Source of the DNA: Muscardinus avellanarius | Taxonomy: Eukaryota; Chordata; Mammalia; Rodentia; Gliridae | Length of the DNA stretch: 64,000 nucleotides | Direction: 5' to 3' | NCBI GenBank assembly: GCA_963383645.1 | Contig: OY726560.1 | Coordinates: 83,734,593-83,798,592 of the forward strand | Shown: one piece after another, positions 1-10,534 of the stretch | Layout of the letters: each line of letters starts with the position of its first letter | Numbering within the stretch: position 1 is the stretch's first letter | Made by a program: the position numbers and the translations under genes | Notes under the pieces: model-generated | What the model saw: only the letters and a program-made list of their open reading frames with translations | Told to the model about the DNA's origin: nothing | The model's database searches: none

Positions 1-598
1 TGCTGGGGCCAACGAGGCCGGCAGCGGAGCCTGCCGTGAGGCATGACCAGTGCTGGGGCCTCCGAGGCCGGGATCAGAGCATGCCGAGGGGTTAGGCCGG
101 TGCTGAGGACAGCGAGGCCGGCATCGGAGCCTGCCGTGAGGCATGACCAGTGCTGGGGCTTCCGAGGCCGGGATCGGAGCCTGCCGAGGGGTTAGGCCGG
201 TGCTGGGGCCAGCGAGGCCGGCATCGGAGCCTGCCTTGAGGCAAGGCCGGTACTGGGGCCTCTGAGGCCAGGATAAGAGCCTGTCAAGGGGTTAGGCCGG
301 TGCTGGGGCCAGTGAGGCCGGCATCGGAGCCTGCCGTGAGGCATTACCAGTGTTGGGGCCTCCGAGGCCGGGATTGGAATCCTGCCAAGGGGTTAGACCG
401 GTGCAGGGGCCAATGGCCAGCATCGGAGCCTGGCGTGAGGCAAGTTCACTCCTGTGGCCTCCAAGGTCGGGACCAAAGCCAGCTTAGGGGTTTGACCGGT
501 TCAGGGGCCAGCGAGACCAGAACTGGGTCCTCCCATGAGGCAAGGCCGCTGCTTGAGCCAGCGAGGTCTGGATCAGTCCACTGAGTAGCCAGGCCACT
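1..598. repeat. 50-bp GC-rich tandem array (about 12 units)
   Basis: Units begin at 1, 51, 101, 151, 201, 251, 301 and 351 with a period of 50 bp; the next unit is 51 bp and units after about 400 drift. Two unit types alternate: one reads GCGAGGCCGGCATCGGAGCC then a TGAGGCA ending, the other TCCGAGGCCGGGATCGGAGC then GAGGGGTTAGGCC. This gives a 100-bp higher-order repeat. The array is CpG-rich, unlike its AT-rich surroundings, and is cut by the left window edge. It abuts an L1 3' end. Open frames across it follow from its composition and are not genes. Confidence 0.93.
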
Positions 599-689
599 AC
601 TGGGACCATCAAGAGTGGGATTGGTACTTGCAACGCAGCATGCACAGAGAAATATCGCAGAAAATATAAATCAGACGCTTCTCTTAATC

Positions 690-1016
690 AGCAATAACTA
701 GGAGGAAAAGGGCAACAGGAAGAGGTTGAGCTATAGAAAGGGCCCTATAGTGAAGCAACTAATGTGACCAATCAGAGGGTATGTAATACTGGAGGACGGA
801 GCCTCTTTAAAACGCAGGAGGTACATAAACAAATGTATCAAAGTAAATCACCAAAGAAGTGTGGGATGGAGGGAGGGGGAGGGAATGGGATGGGGGCTGG
901 AGGAGGGCTAATTGGATGATGTGTGCTTGTATATCCTCTCAAGTCTTGTACTCCAATGTGATTGATATATGACTACAATGCACCAATTTAAAAAATAAAT
1001 TAATTAAAAAAAAAAC
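690..1016 (+). mobile_element. L1 3' UTR with poly(A), joined to the tandem array
   Basis: The part from about 740 aligns by eye with the L1 3' UTR at 46,640-46,916: a sequence like AATGTGACC, a G-rich GGATGGAGGGAGGGGGAGGG stretch, GATGTGTGCTTGTAT, then ATGACTACA.TGCACCAAT and an A-rich tail at 1,006-1,016. No ORF2 sequence lies between the array and this 3' UTR. The stretch at 600-690 matches nothing I recognise. This could be an internally deleted L1 or a composite element mobilised through an L1 tail. Confidence 0.75.
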
Positions 1017-1205
1017 ACCAGCTCCTCTTTTCATCCCTGTCATTCTACTTTCTGTCTCCATAAATATGACTATCCTACATTTTTGCAAGTGGAATATATA
1101 TCCTTCCCTCTGTGGCTTTGCCCCTCCCCATTTAATATAACATCTTCAAAGTTCATCCATGTTGTAGCAAGTGTTAGAATTTTCTTCTTTTAAAAGAAAT
1201 GTTTC

Positions 1206-1369
1206 ATCTGGGCACAGTTGTGCTTCCCTGTAGCTCCAGTGCTGGAGAGGCTGAGATAGGAGGATTGTGGGTTCGAGGTCAGCCTCAGAAACGTAGTGAG
1301 ATCCCATTAAAAGAAAAAAGGTCTGAGTGTTGCTTGGAGGTAGAATGTCCGTGGATTCAATCCCCAGTA

Positions 1370-1370
<1 letters not shown>
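1206..1370 (+). mobile_element. Diverged B1-dID SINE
   Basis: Left half: GGCACAGTTGTGCTTCCCTGTAG...GGAGAGGCTGAGATAGGAGGAT (RNA polymerase III A-box region and B1 body). Right half: TTGCTTGGAGGTAGAATG...GATTCAATCCCCAGTAT, the ID-like tRNA B-box region. The tail has become a CA repeat. Confidence 0.8.
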
Positions 1371-1414
<44 letters not shown>

Positions 1415-1425
1415 TGTGTGTGCGT
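1370..1425. repeat. (CA)n/(GT)n microsatellite
   Basis: About 42 bp of CA repeats run directly into about 14 bp of GT repeats at 1,412, so the two halves are self-complementary. It grew from the tail of the SINE just upstream. Confidence 0.95.
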
Positions 1426-1669
1426 GAATATTTTAGAGGGAAACAGTAAGATCCATAGGGAAGCACACCAAGTACTGTGTGCATGTAGTTTGTATCACTT
1501 TGAACCTCACTACGACGTGTAATTACAATGAACTATTCAAAGCAGAAAAAGGAATCTTCTTTTGTATGTATATCACGTTGTGTTACCTATTCATCTGTTC
1601 ATAGACATTTATGTTCTTTTCGCTTTTTGATTATTGTGAATAAAGCTGACATTAATATTTGTGTGCAGA

Positions 1670-1879
1670 GCCAGGCGTGGTGGGGCACGCTTGTAATCCC
1701 AGCATTTGGGAGGCTGAGACAGGAGAGTTGGGGTTCGTGGACAGCCTCAGCTACTTAGTGAGGCTTTTTTCAACTCAGTGAGACTGTTTCAAAATAAAGA
1801 ATAAAAAATAGGGCTGGGCATGTAACCCTCAGGTAGAATGCCTCTGGGTTCTGTCCCCAGTACTGAAAAAAAAAAAAAA
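1670..1879 (+). mobile_element. B1-dID SINE
   Basis: Full dimer. The left half starts CCAGGCGTGGTGGGGCACGC, with GGAGGCTGAGACAGGA and AGCCTCAGCTACTTAGTGAGG. The right half has GGGCTGGGCATGTAACCCTC, then AGGTAGAATGCCTCTGGGTT and CCCCAGTACTG before an A17 tail. It is inserted in ancient L1. Confidence 0.92.
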
Positions 1880-2106
1880 AAGTATGTGCAAACATCTGGT
1901 CAAACCCCTGGTGAAAATTCTTCAGGGTACGTGCTCAGAAGTGGAAATGCTGGGCCATGTGAAGATGCCACGTTTAATCCTCTTCAGGACCCTTCAGACT
2001 CCTTCACAGCGGCCACACCACTTTGTACTTCCACCGACAATAGACCCACAAGTGCTCAAAATTTCTTTCCAACCTCTGTTCCTCTGTGCATTTTCTTTTG
2101 TAATTT

Positions 2107-2318
2107 TTTTCTTTTTTCCTTTTTTATTTTTTTGGTGGTACTGGGGTTCCTGGAAACCCTTCTACCTCTGGACTACACTCCCAGACCTATTTTTTAACTA
2201 TATTTTTTATTTGGAAACGGTTTCTTAAGCCAGCGCAGCTGGCTTTTAACCTGCGCGATCCTCCTGTCTCCGCCTCCCAAGCGCGAGGATTACAAGTGTG
2301 TGCCACCACACCCGGCCC
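2107..2318 (-). mobile_element. Young-type B1-dID SINE with target duplication
   Basis: Reverse-oriented copy of the young subfamily: GGTGGTACTGGGGTTCCTGG at the ID end and TGCCACCACACCCGGC at the B1 end. Direct repeats TTCTTTTGTAATTT at 2,093-2,106 and 2,319-2,332 are the target-site duplication. Confidence 0.93.
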
Positions 2319-2779
2319 TTCTTTTGTAATTTAAAGGGTTTTATTGCTTTTTGAACTCAGAGGACTTTCTTGCAAAGGATTCACGAAATGATTTATGAAT
2401 TGGGGGGCAGCATTCTGGAACATACACTGTGATTCATTCATTCTTGGATGGCTTTCTGTTAGGGGCATCTAGGAGTGATACATATAAATTCTTCCAGAAA
2501 CTTTCAGAAGAAACTACAATTCACAGTGATATCTCTCTGGTCTAGGTGTTCACAGTCTTTGTATTTAATTTAATACTGGATTAAATTAACATTAACTAAA
2601 TTAATTTGACATATAGCCTTTATATAAACTTTAATTTTCTATTTTATTGAATCAATTTTAGATATGCTTGTCTGTTGAACTATTTATTTGAAGGATTTCA
2701 AGTTATTTTCAGAACTTCTAATTTAAAATTTTTATACTCATTGGTTCTTAATCAGAACTCTATTTTTATTATATATGTT

Positions 2780-2984
2780 TATTTATTTATTTATTGTGGT
2801 ACTGGAGATTGAGTCCAGGGTGTTCTACCTCTGAGCCACACCCCTGCAGTCCTATTTTATTTATTATTTTGAAACAGGTTTCTGAAAATCTCACTATATT
2901 GCTCAGGCTATCCTCCAACCTGGGATCCTCCTGTCTCAGCCTACTAAATACTGGAATTATGGGTGTGTGCTACCATGCCCGACT
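2780..2984 (-). mobile_element. B1-dID SINE, older
   Basis: Begins with a TTTA-rich tail at 2,780, then TGGTACTGGAGATTGAGTCC and ends GTGTGCTACCATGCCCGAC. Many substitutions compared with the young copies. Confidence 0.88.
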
Positions 2985-3887
2985 GTTTTCATTATCTTTT
3001 TACTCCTGGTTCCTAATATTGTTTACTTGAGAAGATCAAATATCCTTATGTTAAGGTCATGATGGGGTTGCTCCACTTCCTTTTTGCCTGCTGTGAATTT
3101 CTATCTTGATTGTTCTGTTTGCTGGCTGTCTTTCCCATCAAAGATTTTCTCACTACTTTGGAGGTTTACTCTGCAGCCTTATCCTGGGTGGGAAATGTTC
3201 TCTTATTGTGCTCTCTGTAAGCCCTGTGTGTGGCTGTCCTCTCATCCCTAGCAGCCTAGTATAGAGCCAGCTCTGGTGTGAGCTGACATGGGGAGAGCGT
3301 GCGTTTGGAAGGGATTTTGTCTATTTTCTGGTGACCTGACTCTGCCACCCCAGGGAGCTGTTCTACTCAGGCAAGGGTCCTGAATAGCAGATATTTTGGT
3401 GTCCTTTCTCATCAGGCCATTCTTGTTTCAGCTCCTGGTTTCTTGGGAGTGGGGACGGCTCTGGTCTCTTGTCGAGCTGGGTACTCTTTTGGTCCCTGTA
3501 GAGATCAAACATGAGGCTGCCGCTGCCTGACTCCGCTTCTTGCGTTAGCAAACCTGTAGCTTCTGTGGCCTGATATTCCTCTCTGTACCTGCTGTGTGTG
3601 ACTACCCTGCTATTTTGCAATCTCAGACTGGAGGACAAATGGGATTATGATGTTCTGAACATAGCTGTATCTTTATAGTAACTTAAAAATGAATTTGAGG
3701 AGGAGATATACATGTATCTCAAGTATAGTCTTACATAACATCTCTGGTTGTACATTGTATTTTAATTTTATTTTCCAAGTAGATTACAAATATTTCTAGT
3801 GCTCTAAATTTTAATTCCTATCCAAAACATAATATACTCATCAGTTTCATTTATGTGGTTAATAAATATTTGTTGACTGTCTCTATA
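2985..3887. other. Unassigned DNA
   Basis: No coding, RNA or repeat signature recognised. The short open frames here (for example 3,363-3,638 minus) lack protein-like features. Confidence 0.5.
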
Positions 3888-4296
3888 CTTGAGCACTGGG
3901 GTTTGAATATTCCCCTCCCTTCAAATTCACATGTTTTAAGCACAATCCCTAAATTCCTTAATGGTGATGGTATTTTTTTAGCTGGGGCTTTAGGAGGTGG
4001 TTAGGATTGTATGAAATCATGAGTTGGAGCCACATGATGGCATTCGTGGCTTTATGAAAAGACCAAGAGAGAACAGACCAGGGCTAGCTCCCTCCATCTC
4101 ACCACCTGATGCTCTCTGCCCTGTTATGATGTAGCAGGTGAGCCCTCATCAGATGGCAGGAGGACGCTGGCATGATGCTCTGAGGCTTCCCAGCTTCTGA
4201 AATCATGAGCCAAGTGGAATTCTATTGTTTTTATAAGTTATCTAGTTTTTGGTGTTTTGTTATAGCAGCAGAAAGCAAACTAAGATACCAAATAAA
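3888..4296 (+). mobile_element. MaLR (ERVL-MaLR) solo LTR, old
   Basis: Typical MaLR LTR order: a GGTTTGAATATTCCCCTCCC-like start, a GGTTAGGATTGTATGAAATCATGAG centre, a CACCTGATGCTCTCTGCC region, and a terminal TGAGCCAAGTGG...GTGTTTTGTTATAGCAGCAGA segment ending AACTAAGATA. This end is diagnostic of MST/MLT/THE1-type LTRs. Subfamily not assigned. Confidence 0.75.
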
Positions 4297-4624
4297 CTTG
4301 CTATCTATACCCAGGGCTAGACTCAGCACTTCTCTGATCTCTTGCTTGGTCAGAGAACTCTGGATCACAGATTCTCTGGGATCTGAGTTAGATTTTGATC
4401 CTGAACTTGAGTGGATGTTTGTTAGTTCTGTTTCTAGAATTAATTAATAGCTCATTAATTAATGACAAATTGAACTCTCCTGGTTTTGGGACATTTTCCT
4501 AGGAATGGAATATGGCAATATTACAGCATCCAGTGGACATGTCCTGCTTCTTCCTCTTCCCAGAGGTGCCCTGAGACATACTCCTGGGAGTACCCTTGGA
4601 TGGGTCCAACAAGTTCCATTGAAT

Positions 4625-4815
4625 AGGCATTAGCCACTGTCTATGTTCTAGCCTCTGTCCAAGGCACTTTACATAAATTAAATTATTTAAATTTTCAAAT
4701 GATCAGACATATTTCCCCATTTTTTAGATATGTAAAATAAGTTAAGGAACTTTCTTCATGTCTGTAGCTAATAAGTCACAAACCTCAGAAAGCTTTCTCT
4801 TCAGAGCCAGAGCTG
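4625..4815 (-). mobile_element. MIR SINE
   Basis: Reads as the reverse complement of MIR: AAGGCACTTTACATAAATTA, then ATTTCCCCATTTTTTAGATATG, then TAAGTTAAGGAACTTTCTTC and CTAATAAGTCACAAAC. Confidence 0.7.
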
Positions 4816-5504
4816 GGGCCAAGGTAATTTCCCTCTCTGGGTCAGTCAAGCAGCTTCACAGCTTCTTTCTATGACACTGGCTGTCCCTTCCTCTATCAGA
4901 AGCTCAGGTCATGTGGACGCAGGGATATCTGTCTTGAGCCTGTGAGCTCCTTCATGCTTCAGCTGATGTAGGAGATGGCCCTGACCACTGACTTCGTTCT
5001 TGTTTTCTGAACATGCTCCACATCCCATGGGCATTTGAGCTCTGCAGACCTGCAGGAGTTGCTCTCTGGGCCTCCTCTTTTTTTATGGGAACATTTCCAG
5101 AGTGGCAACCCCGAGAGTTTGAAAGTAGAAGTTGGATCTTCCTTCTGATTTTCAGGATTCTCTTTTGTCGGTCTAGAATTTTTTTGGTAGAGCAAAATGG
5201 CAACCTGTTCATGCCTATTGCTGGTGCTAAGGTTTCTTGGGAAAAATGAACACATTCCTGTGCCCAACCTGCACTGGAGACAGTGCCGGGTGCTCTCCCA
5301 TGCATCTCCCCCTCCACCTCACCATGATTCACCTGGATTGAATGGGAATGTGCGGCCACCCAGCGAGGGCTTCAGTCCAGTTTGCCAAACCCAGACCTGT
5401 CTTTGAGTTTCTACACATCCATTTTTATTAATTCTTGGGAAATAGAAAAAAAGAGGGGTCAGGGAGAGAAGGGGAAGGGGAAGAATTAATTTTAATAATT
5501 TCCC
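4816..5504. other. Unassigned DNA
   Basis: Overlapping open frames occur on both strands (up to 135 codons at 4,952-5,359 minus), but none shows a recognisable domain or codon pattern. No repeat recognised. Confidence 0.45.
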
Positions 5505-5521
5505 AGGATGTGACATTTCTT

Positions 5522-5736
5522 TTTTTTTCTTTTTCTTTTCTTCTTTTGGTGGTACCGGGGTTCCTGGAAACCCTTCTACCTCTGGGCTACACTCCCAGAC
5601 CTATTTTATATTTTTATTTTATTTTTATTTGGAAACAGGGTCTCTTATGCCAGCAAGGCTGGCTTCAAACCTGCGCGATCCTCCTGTCTCTGCCTCCCAA
5701 GTGTGGGGATTATAAGTGTGCGCCACCATGCCCGGC
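5522..5736 (-). mobile_element. Young-type B1-dID SINE with target duplication
   Basis: Flanked by AGGATGTGACATTTCTT at 5,505-5,521 and again from 5,737. The body has GGTGGTACCGGGGTTCCTGG at the ID end and GCGCCACCATGCCCGGC at the B1 end. Confidence 0.95.
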
Positions 5737-5754
5737 AGGATGTGACATTTCTTA

Positions 5755-6621
5755 AAAAAAAGGGAAACTTGCTTATTTCTTGTGCTTTGTCTTTAAAACA
5801 CTGGCTTGGTGGGATTTAATCCTCTGTAAGTCAGTAATAGTCATGTTTAAAAATGGCACTGATTAAACAGATAATTCAATTCCTCCCTCTCAGGGACTGG
5901 AAAAAGCCTCATGATCATCTATTCTCTCTCTGTCCTCTCACTTTATTGAGGCCAGGAGGGACTAAGTAAGCAATTTGGATCTTATTAGTAGGGACTCCAA
6001 GAGTGATTGACCATACTTTCTAGTACATTCTACCACTTCATTAGAGAGGGAATCTGAAGAAGACTGGAGCCTGTGATCAGAAGAGAGCTCTGGGGCAAAG
6101 CAGGCATGCAGTAAATATTTGGGGAGAAAATGAATTGCTAACAACTGGACTCATGGCACCCAAGAATATTTACATTTAAATAAGATGGTCCTCTGACAAT
6201 GGAAAACCACCCAGATTTACCTAGTAATAGTTACAGGTGGAAGATAGCTACATCAGTGGTTGCTGGTTTCCTTCCCTTCTTTGGTCCCCCAGAAAAACTC
6301 TGCCCAGATGACCCTCACCAAGTGCAGTTCTAAAGTCCCCCTGAAGGAGGCCATGCAGGCTGTCTTCCTGGTAGTCTCAGAGGAATTAGAGCTGACTATT
6401 AGATTTGGGGTGGCCCATGCTGGGGTCCTGACTAATCAGTAGTTACAGGGATTTTGCACATAATCATGATTTTCTGAGGAACGATACTGCCTTTGAGACA
6501 AACTAGGAAAACCATGTAAGAGTGATGAATGAAATTGCCTGAAGCATGCTTCAAAAGATTTTTCTTTAGTTGAGAGTTTTGAAGTGGATTTAGTAGCTAG
6601 GATATTAAAATACCTGCCAGG
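5755..6621. other. Unassigned DNA
   Basis: No gene or repeat recognised by eye. The small open frames show no family features. Confidence 0.45.
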
Positions 6622-6623
6622 TA

Positions 6624-7217
6624 CAGTCAGCCCTTTATAACTTCGGTTATAAAGGGTTGAGTCCACATTGATGGACTCAACCAATTGTAGATGGAAAACA
6701 TCTGGAAAAAAGTTCCAGAAAGTTCTAAAAAGCAAAACTTGCCTTGTGCTGAAGAGTAGGCTGAGTTTATGCAAATGAAGCAATGCATAGGCATTGTGAT
6801 AGACATGTAAACAATCTAGAGGTAATTTAAAGTGTAGGGGGAGGATGTGTACAGATTATTTGCAAATGTTGTGATTTTTTTTTACAAGAGACTGGAGCTT
6901 CAAAGGATTTTGTTTTCCTAGAGGGGTTGGAGTATAGAGTATTGAGGTGGTATTTATTTATTTATTTTTGATAGTGAAGATGGAACCTAGGGGTATTCTA
7001 CCTCCAAGATATACTCTCTGCCCTATTTTCTTTTTTAATTTTGAAACAGGGTCTCACCAAGTTGCTGAGGGCCTTGCTAAGTTGCTGAGGTGGGATGCAA
7101 ACTTGTGATTCTCCTGCCTCAGCTTCCCAAATACTGAGACTACAGAATTTGGCACAGCACCAAACCTGGCTTGGGATGGGATTTAGAACCCATCTCTGAG
7201 GATACTGAGGATGACTG
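6624..7217. mobile_element. Tigger-type (TcMar) non-autonomous DNA transposon
   Basis: The left end starts CAGTCAGCCCTTTATAACTT and the right end finishes GATACTGAGGATGACTG, matching imperfect terminal inverted repeats of Tigger-derived MITEs. TA dinucleotides flank both ends (6,622-6,623 and 7,218-7,219), the expected Tc1/mariner target duplication. Internal landmarks are GGACTCAACCAATTGTAGAT, AAAAAAGTTCCAGAAAGTTC and GGGGGAGGATGTGTACAG. It has no transposase frame. A SINE at 6,950-7,173 interrupts it. Confidence 0.8.
6950..7173 (-). mobile_element. B1-dID SINE inside the Tigger-type element
   Basis: Starts with a TTTA tail, then GGAACCTAGGGGTATTCTAC (ID side), TTGAAACAGGGTCTCACCAA, and B1 body GATTCTCCTGCCTCAGCTTC. 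Moderately diverged. Confidence 0.85.
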
Positions 7218-7474
7218 TATTCCTAAGAACTCATAAACTCAATCTAAGCAGCACCCTTCCAGTCCCAAGTGTGGCCCTGACTTCTGCTCTCAGGACCCTC
7301 ACTACCAGTGCTGCTTGGCTGAGGTCACTCCACCCACCAGACGGAGTGGCCAGAGCTCCTAGGAGAAGATTCTGGAGCTGTGAGCTGGGATGCTGCGTGT
7401 TTGCCTGGATGTGAAATCTGAGTCTTCTGGGAGCTTGCCTCCCCGCTCAGGGGCTGTGGAATGTTGGACTGAAG

Positions 7475-7620
7475 GATGGATGCGTCCAGACCAAATGTGA
7501 ACTCAGATTCTATCAACAGCAAGTTACCAAGCTCCATTTCCTTGTTTGCAAAATGGAGGCAATAATGCTTATTCTCCTGGGAGTCTATGAGGATTTGAAG
7601 TGCACATAAATTCAATATAT
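7475..7620 (+). mobile_element. MIR SINE fragment
   Basis: CATTTCCTTGTTTGCAAAAT then GGAGGCAATAATGCTTATTC and TATGAGGATTTGAAGTGCAC matches the MIR 3' half in sense orientation. Confidence 0.6.
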
Positions 7621-8057
7621 CTTTTCCTTCCAGCTAAACATTTCAGTGGGAATGATGGCTGGAATTGTTTTAGCATGTAACTTACCTTAGGCTGACACTA
7701 GCTACAAACAAAACCTGAATAACTGTTTGATCAGCTTGTCAACTCTATAAGCATTTTCTTTACAAGAAGCAGAAACCTGAAATGATTAAATTTATAGAAA
7801 CCTACCTTTGCAAACCTCTCTGTTTCTGCCTGCTCCCAGAAGTGAGGTCAAGGCTGAGAGAGGGTTAGCTGGCTATCAGGTTTAACTTTCTGTTCCCCTT
7901 CTTTGTGTGGAGCACTGGGGCGGCCCTAGAGATGGCAACATGGAGAGCCCATGGACACAATGATGGTGTTACAGTTTAAAAGATGTTGTGGTGAAAGATG
8001 AATGTTATTGTTTGGGGATGAGGGTTACCAATTAGGGGATCAGTCCCCAGAGACCTT

Positions 8058-8594
8058 TGTTAGACCCCCCCCCCCTGAAACAATTCCCCTCAAGAAAACC
8101 ATGGGTTCTTGTCCTGAGCTAAGGATAAATATGCAATAACCCGGACTCTTGCTGAAGATTTAAAGGAGTTTATTTTAAAAAGATAGAAATAAAGAAGATA
8201 GTTATAGTCTTATGTTACCCAGGGGTAATATGAGGGGGTGCTTTGAACAAAATAACTGAAGTACAAAACACAGAACAGACTTTTTATACACATGGCATCC
8301 CCCATCTTGTTTCATGTAATTCTGACGTAGTAAAAGACCCTGTAAAGTTCCTCCCCTTACTTTTCCTGCCAAACTCTTAGTTTACGCCCAGGTGTCTCCT
8401 TTCAGGAAGGTCGACCCCCTCCTCCCATCCTAGCTAGGTTATCCAATTATGTAAACCTGTCTTTAGAATGAGGAAGTCCTAGTTCCCCTCTCCTATAGAC
8501 TTGGTAATTACCTTTAGCTAGGTTAATTTACATTAGAATAGTTGCCTGCTTCTTGGCAGAAACCAAGTCCTTCCCCAGGTCTGCCCTTTTAACA
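8058..8594 (-). mobile_element. Solo LTR of an endogenous retrovirus (537 bp)
   Basis: Read on the minus strand, it begins TGTTAAAAGGGCAGACC and ends GGGGGTCTAACA, with TG...CA termini and short inverted ends TGTTA/TAACA. A TATA box (TGTATAAAAAG) lies near 8,286-8,300 and an AATAAA signal near 8,170-8,180, followed by a GT-poor U5, so promoter and poly(A) elements are in the right order. No internal retroviral sequence adjoins it. No matching short target duplication is seen (ACCTT before, CAATG after). Class not assigned; ERV1-like on size and layout. Confidence 0.72.
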
Positions 8595-8621
8595 CAATGA
8601 TTTTTGAAATATATTTATTAA

Positions 8622-8806
8622 GCCGGGTGTGGTGGCGCACGCTTGTAATCCCTGCGCTTGGGAGGCAGAGACAGGAGGATCGCGCAGGTTTGAAGCCAGC
8701 CGCACATGCTGGCTTAGGAGACCCTCTTTCCAAATTTAAAAAATGTAAAAATAGGTCTGGGAGTGTAGCCTGGAGGTAGAAGGGCTTCCAGGAACCCCAG
8801 TACCAC

Positions 8807-8840
<34 letters not shown>
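8622..8840 (+). mobile_element. Young-type B1-dID SINE
   Basis: Starts GCCGGGTGTGGTGGCGCACG, contains CAGGAGGATCGCGCAGGTTT, then GGTCTGGGAGTGTAGCCTGG, and ends CCAGTACCACC with a tail of about 33 A. The tail runs into a TA microsatellite. Confidence 0.93.

Positions 8841-8883
<43 letters not shown>
8841..8883. repeat. (TA)n microsatellite
   Basis: About 21 TA units grown at the end of the SINE poly(A) tail. Confidence 0.97.
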
Positions 8884-8889
<6 letters not shown>

Positions 8890-9034
8890 TCAGAGCTTTC
8901 TCAGATCTTCCTAGGCCATTCCCAATATTGGTACAGATGGCATGCCAAGGGATCAGGGAGACCTCGGTTGTGGTAAAATCAGGCCTTGTGGCCAGAAGGC
9001 TCTCAGAGGGCTACTAAGACACCACACCCTAGTG

Positions 9035-9276
9035 TTACACCCCTGAATAGCCCTCCTCTTGAATGTGGGTCAGACTTAAGACTTGCTTCTAACCAATGGA
9101 ATGTGGCAAAGGAGACGGGGTTTTGCCTCTGACTGTGCTGCCTGGAGTGCAGCTTGATTCTTGATAGCAGAACCCTTCCCTTGCTGGCTTTTATGCACCA
9201 AGCTGCCCTGTTCTGAGTCACACTGTGGAGAGGCCAATGAGGCTGGGAGCCAAGGGTAGCTGCTACTTGACAACAC

Positions 9277-9321
<45 letters not shown>

Positions 9322-9530
9322 AGGCCTACAGCCTGCCAGAGTTAAATTCTGCAACATCCAGGTGACCTTGGAAGCAGATCTTCTCCAGCTGAGCCTTAAG
9401 ATGAGGCTGCAGCCCCAGTGGTCACCGCAGTTACAGCCACTGAGGGATCTTGAAGCAGAGAATGTCATCTAGTCAGATGTGGGGACCATAAACCTGTGCT
9501 CTTTTAAGCTGCTAAAGGGTGGTAGCTCCT
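9035..9530 (+). mobile_element. MaLR MLT1-like LTR with a long internal poly(A)
   Basis: TGAATGTGGGTCAGACTTAAG, CTTCTAACCAATGGAATGTG, GGAAGCAGATCTTCTCCAGC and a terminal TGTGCTCTTTTAAGCTGCTAA follow the MLT1 LTR layout. A tract of about 40 A (9,280-9,319) sits inside it without a recognisable SINE body. Confidence 0.65.
9280..9319. repeat. Poly(A) tract
   Basis: About 40 uninterrupted A residues with no SINE or L1 body upstream; probably a local expansion inside the LTR. Confidence 0.95.
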
Positions 9531-9555
9531 TTCACAGTCATAGATTAGGAGTTGG

Positions 9556-9665
9556 GGGGTACTAGGAGAATTAAATTGCTGAGGCTGGTCTTGAACCTGT
9601 GATCTTCCTGTCTCAGGTTCCCTAATACTGGGATTAAAGGAGTATAACACCATTCCCTGTTTGGT
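9556..9665 (-). mobile_element. B1-dID SINE remnant
   Basis: TGCTGAGGCTGGTCTTGAAC, then GATCTTCCTGTCTCAGGTTC and a decayed ACACCATTCCCTG end. Only the B1 half is recognisable. Confidence 0.7.
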
Positions 9666-10049
9666 AGGAGAGTTAAAACAAGATATTCTAGAAGAGCTAT
9701 GAACATGATGTGGCCTGAGAGAGCACATGCTTTCAGAAACAGGCTAGTTCAGTGTGGTTTTATGGGGAATGGGCAGGGAGCATCAGATGTGACTGAAATA
9801 AGAGTTAGTGCCAGATCATAAAAGGCCTCACATGATGTACTGAGGGGGCTAGGGTTCTATCCTGCAGGCTTCAGAGGGCCATCAAAACCCCACTGACTTT
9901 TGCCTGGAAAGTGCAAATATAAGGCTTTTGTTTAGGGAAAAAAACCTGGCAGTGCTATAGAAGATGAGTGGAAGTGGGGAGAGGGATCCATTGGTTTGCT
10001 TGAAAGTAGTGTCCTTGGTGAGCTTGAGCTTTTTCACACATTTTTCATG

Positions 10050-10222
10050 GTAACGTTTTTTGGGTACTGGGTTTGAACTCATGGGCATTCTACTTCCAAG
10101 CTTCACCCCCAGCACCTTTGTATTATTTTTTATTAAGTTTCTGAGTCTCTCCCCAAATCTAAAATCTGCCTGTCTGTCTCCCAAGTACTGAAATTACAAA
10201 TGTGTGCCACCATGCTAGGCTA
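10050..10222 (-). mobile_element. B1-dID SINE, old
   Basis: GGGTACTGGGTTTGAACTCA on the ID side, then a B1 end GTGTGCCACCATGCTAGGC. The central part is eroded. Confidence 0.78.
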
Positions 10223-10534
10223 AATCGTTCCATTAGTCTTAGGTGACAAAGGATCATCTTACCAGATGATTATCTTACCAGTGTTGACAAAAGGACACTG
10301 TGTAAGTCTTCAAGTAATGGTGCTAGGAGAAAATCAATGTCTGGAGCCAAATTGTATGGGTGGAAGGCATACAGTGCAGTCAGACTGGTAGCAGGTTGAT
10401 TACTGCTTTCTGGCAGGTCTGCTCAAAGGCCCTTCTGCTGGCAGATTGGAATCTGGATAAGCTGGAGCAGCAGAGGCTACGAGGTTGGACCTGCTAGTAC
10501 TTTTCTGCTGCCATGGCAGCTTTACTCACAGGAT
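10223..10534. other. Unassigned DNA
   Basis: Nothing recognised apart from a local near-repeat ATCTTACCAG at 10,255 and 10,271. Confidence 0.45.

Larger units (their letters stand above)
1025..2106 (-). mobile_element. Ancient L1 ORF2 3' portion, interrupted by SINEs
   Basis: Pieces at about 1,030-1,200, 1,546-1,666 and 1,884-2,106 read as the reverse complement of the conserved C-terminal region of mammalian L1 ORF2. Landmarks are TTCATCCATGTTGTAGCA at 1,152, a TATTGTGAATAAAGCTG motif near 1,634, and CAGAAGTGGAAATGCTGGG near 1,938. SINEs at 1,206-1,370 and 1,670-1,879 split it. The stretch 1,430-1,545 resembles the tail of another L1 3' UTR (CACCAAGTACTGTGT...ATTACAATGAAC) and is not certain. 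Confidence 0.7.

Noticed and set aside
1..598. CRISPR-like or coding reading of the regular 50-bp repeats (for example the 94-codon frame at 300-584)
   Set aside because: There are no unique spacers; units are head to tail and diverge gradually. The context is mammalian, and the frame is low-complexity translation of the array.
4952..5359. 135-codon minus-strand frame
   Set aside because: Frames of similar length overlap it on the other strand and in another register; composition is not protein-like.
9280..9319. Poly(A) as the tail of an unseen retroposon
   Set aside because: Sequence on both sides continues one MLT1-like LTR, and no target duplication brackets a body.
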